In this document: positions 4,957-5,093 of the stretch, piece after piece
Position numbering within the stretch: the stretch's first letter is position 1
Layout of the letters: each line of letters begins with the position of its first letter
Assembly (NCBI GenBank): GCA_016934225.1
Contig: JAFGTH010000025.1
Location: forward strand, 1 to 5,093
Direction of reading: 5' to 3'
DNA: 5,093 nucleotides
Source of the DNA: Lentisphaerota bacterium
Lineage (GTDB): Bacteria; Verrucomicrobiota; Kiritimatiellia; UBA8416; JAFGTH01
Position numbers and translations under genes: made by a program
The notes under the pieces: model-generated
Database searches by the model: none
Seen by the model: the letters and a program-made list of their open reading frames with translations, nothing else
What the model was told of the DNA's origin: nothing

Positions 4957-5093
4957 CGCTAACAAACGGTTGGTAACGACCCTAAAAGCGCGCCGCAATT
5001 TTCGCATAATTGCCCGCTATTAAAGTTTGAGTAGTTTTTCAGGCTGTGTACTTCCGGTCAGGGCGCTTTTCGGGCTTCACAACCGAAGCGTTA
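4957..5093 (+). repeat. attC recombination site of cassette 4, cut by window end
   Basis: The inverse core CGCTAAC (4957-4963) is followed by AAACGGTTG, which pairs with CAACCG before AAGCGTT. CCCTAAAAGCGC pairs with GCGCTTTTCGGG with one mismatch. The core begins at G5090 and only GTTA is present; a full 140-bp site would end at 5096. Position spacing between the two cores is 127, the same as in the other three copies. The three bases TTA at 5091-5093 belong to a fifth cassette. Confidence 0.9.

Larger units (their letters stand above)
3473..5090 (+). mobile_element. Integron cassette 4 (amidohydrolase)
   Basis: This complete cassette of 1618 bp lies between G^TT points at 3472/3473 and 5090/5091. 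GTTAGCGC at its left junction (3472-3479) is the reverse complement of GCGCTAAC (4956-4963) at the start of its own attC. It holds a 75-base leader with a strong ribosome binding site, one gene, and a 116-base tail. The tail contains a small ACGTT/AACGT hairpin (4867-4880) and an orphan SD-like AAGGAGGAG (4888-4896) with no ATG after it. Confidence 0.83.

Noticed and set aside
105..5093. Repeats as a CRISPR array or as insertion-sequence ends
   Set aside because: Units are 140 bp, imperfect, all in the same orientation and 1.2-2.0 kb apart with genes between; there is no transposase and no target duplication. The attC core layout explains them better.

Overview
The window is a stretch of an integron gene-cassette array. 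Four copies of a 140-bp repeat (105-244, 1337-1476, 3339-3478, and 4957 to the window end) have the layout of attC recombination sites. Each opens with an ...AAC inverse core (R''), ends with a GTT... core (R'), and between them carries an imperfect inverted repeat interrupted in the middle. In every copy the distance from the last C of AAC to the G of GTT is exactly 127 bases. Cleavage at G^TT divides the window into the end of cassette 1 (1-238), three complete cassettes (239-1470, 1471-3472, 3473-5090) and the first three bases of a fifth. The first 7-8 bases of each complete cassette are the reverse complement of the start of that cassette's own attC, as expected for units that pass through a circular form.

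Cassette 1 shows only its tail, with no gene that can be identified. Cassette 2 has about 340 bases without a clear gene, then a strong sigma70-type promoter almost touching the start codon of a HigB-type toxin, followed by its HigA antitoxin. The gap between the two genes carries repeats that may be an operator. Cassette 3 holds one large gene: a beta-class N4/N6 DNA methyltransferase fused to an Mrr-like PD-(D/E)XK nuclease domain, a one-gene modification/restriction protein. Cassette 4 holds a 430-residue amidohydrolase-superfamily enzyme with a full set of candidate metal ligands and an unknown substrate. All recognised genes are on the + strand and lie upstream of their own attC, the standard orientation, so attI and the integrase gene should lie beyond the left edge.

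The four long, mutually similar attC sites, and the toxin-antitoxin and restriction-type cargo, suggest a sedentary chromosomal integron rather than a short mobile antibiotic-resistance integron, whose attC sites are usually diverse. The base composition is moderate and the ribosome binding sites are ordinary AGGAG/AAGGAGG types. The host cannot be named from this sequence; a free-living, probably environmental bacterium is the reasonable guess.

The genes do not form a pathway. The toxin-antitoxin pair and the restriction-type protein are both expected to penalise loss of the array and to defend against phage. The amidohydrolase looks like a metabolic passenger. Each cassette seems to carry its own expression signals.
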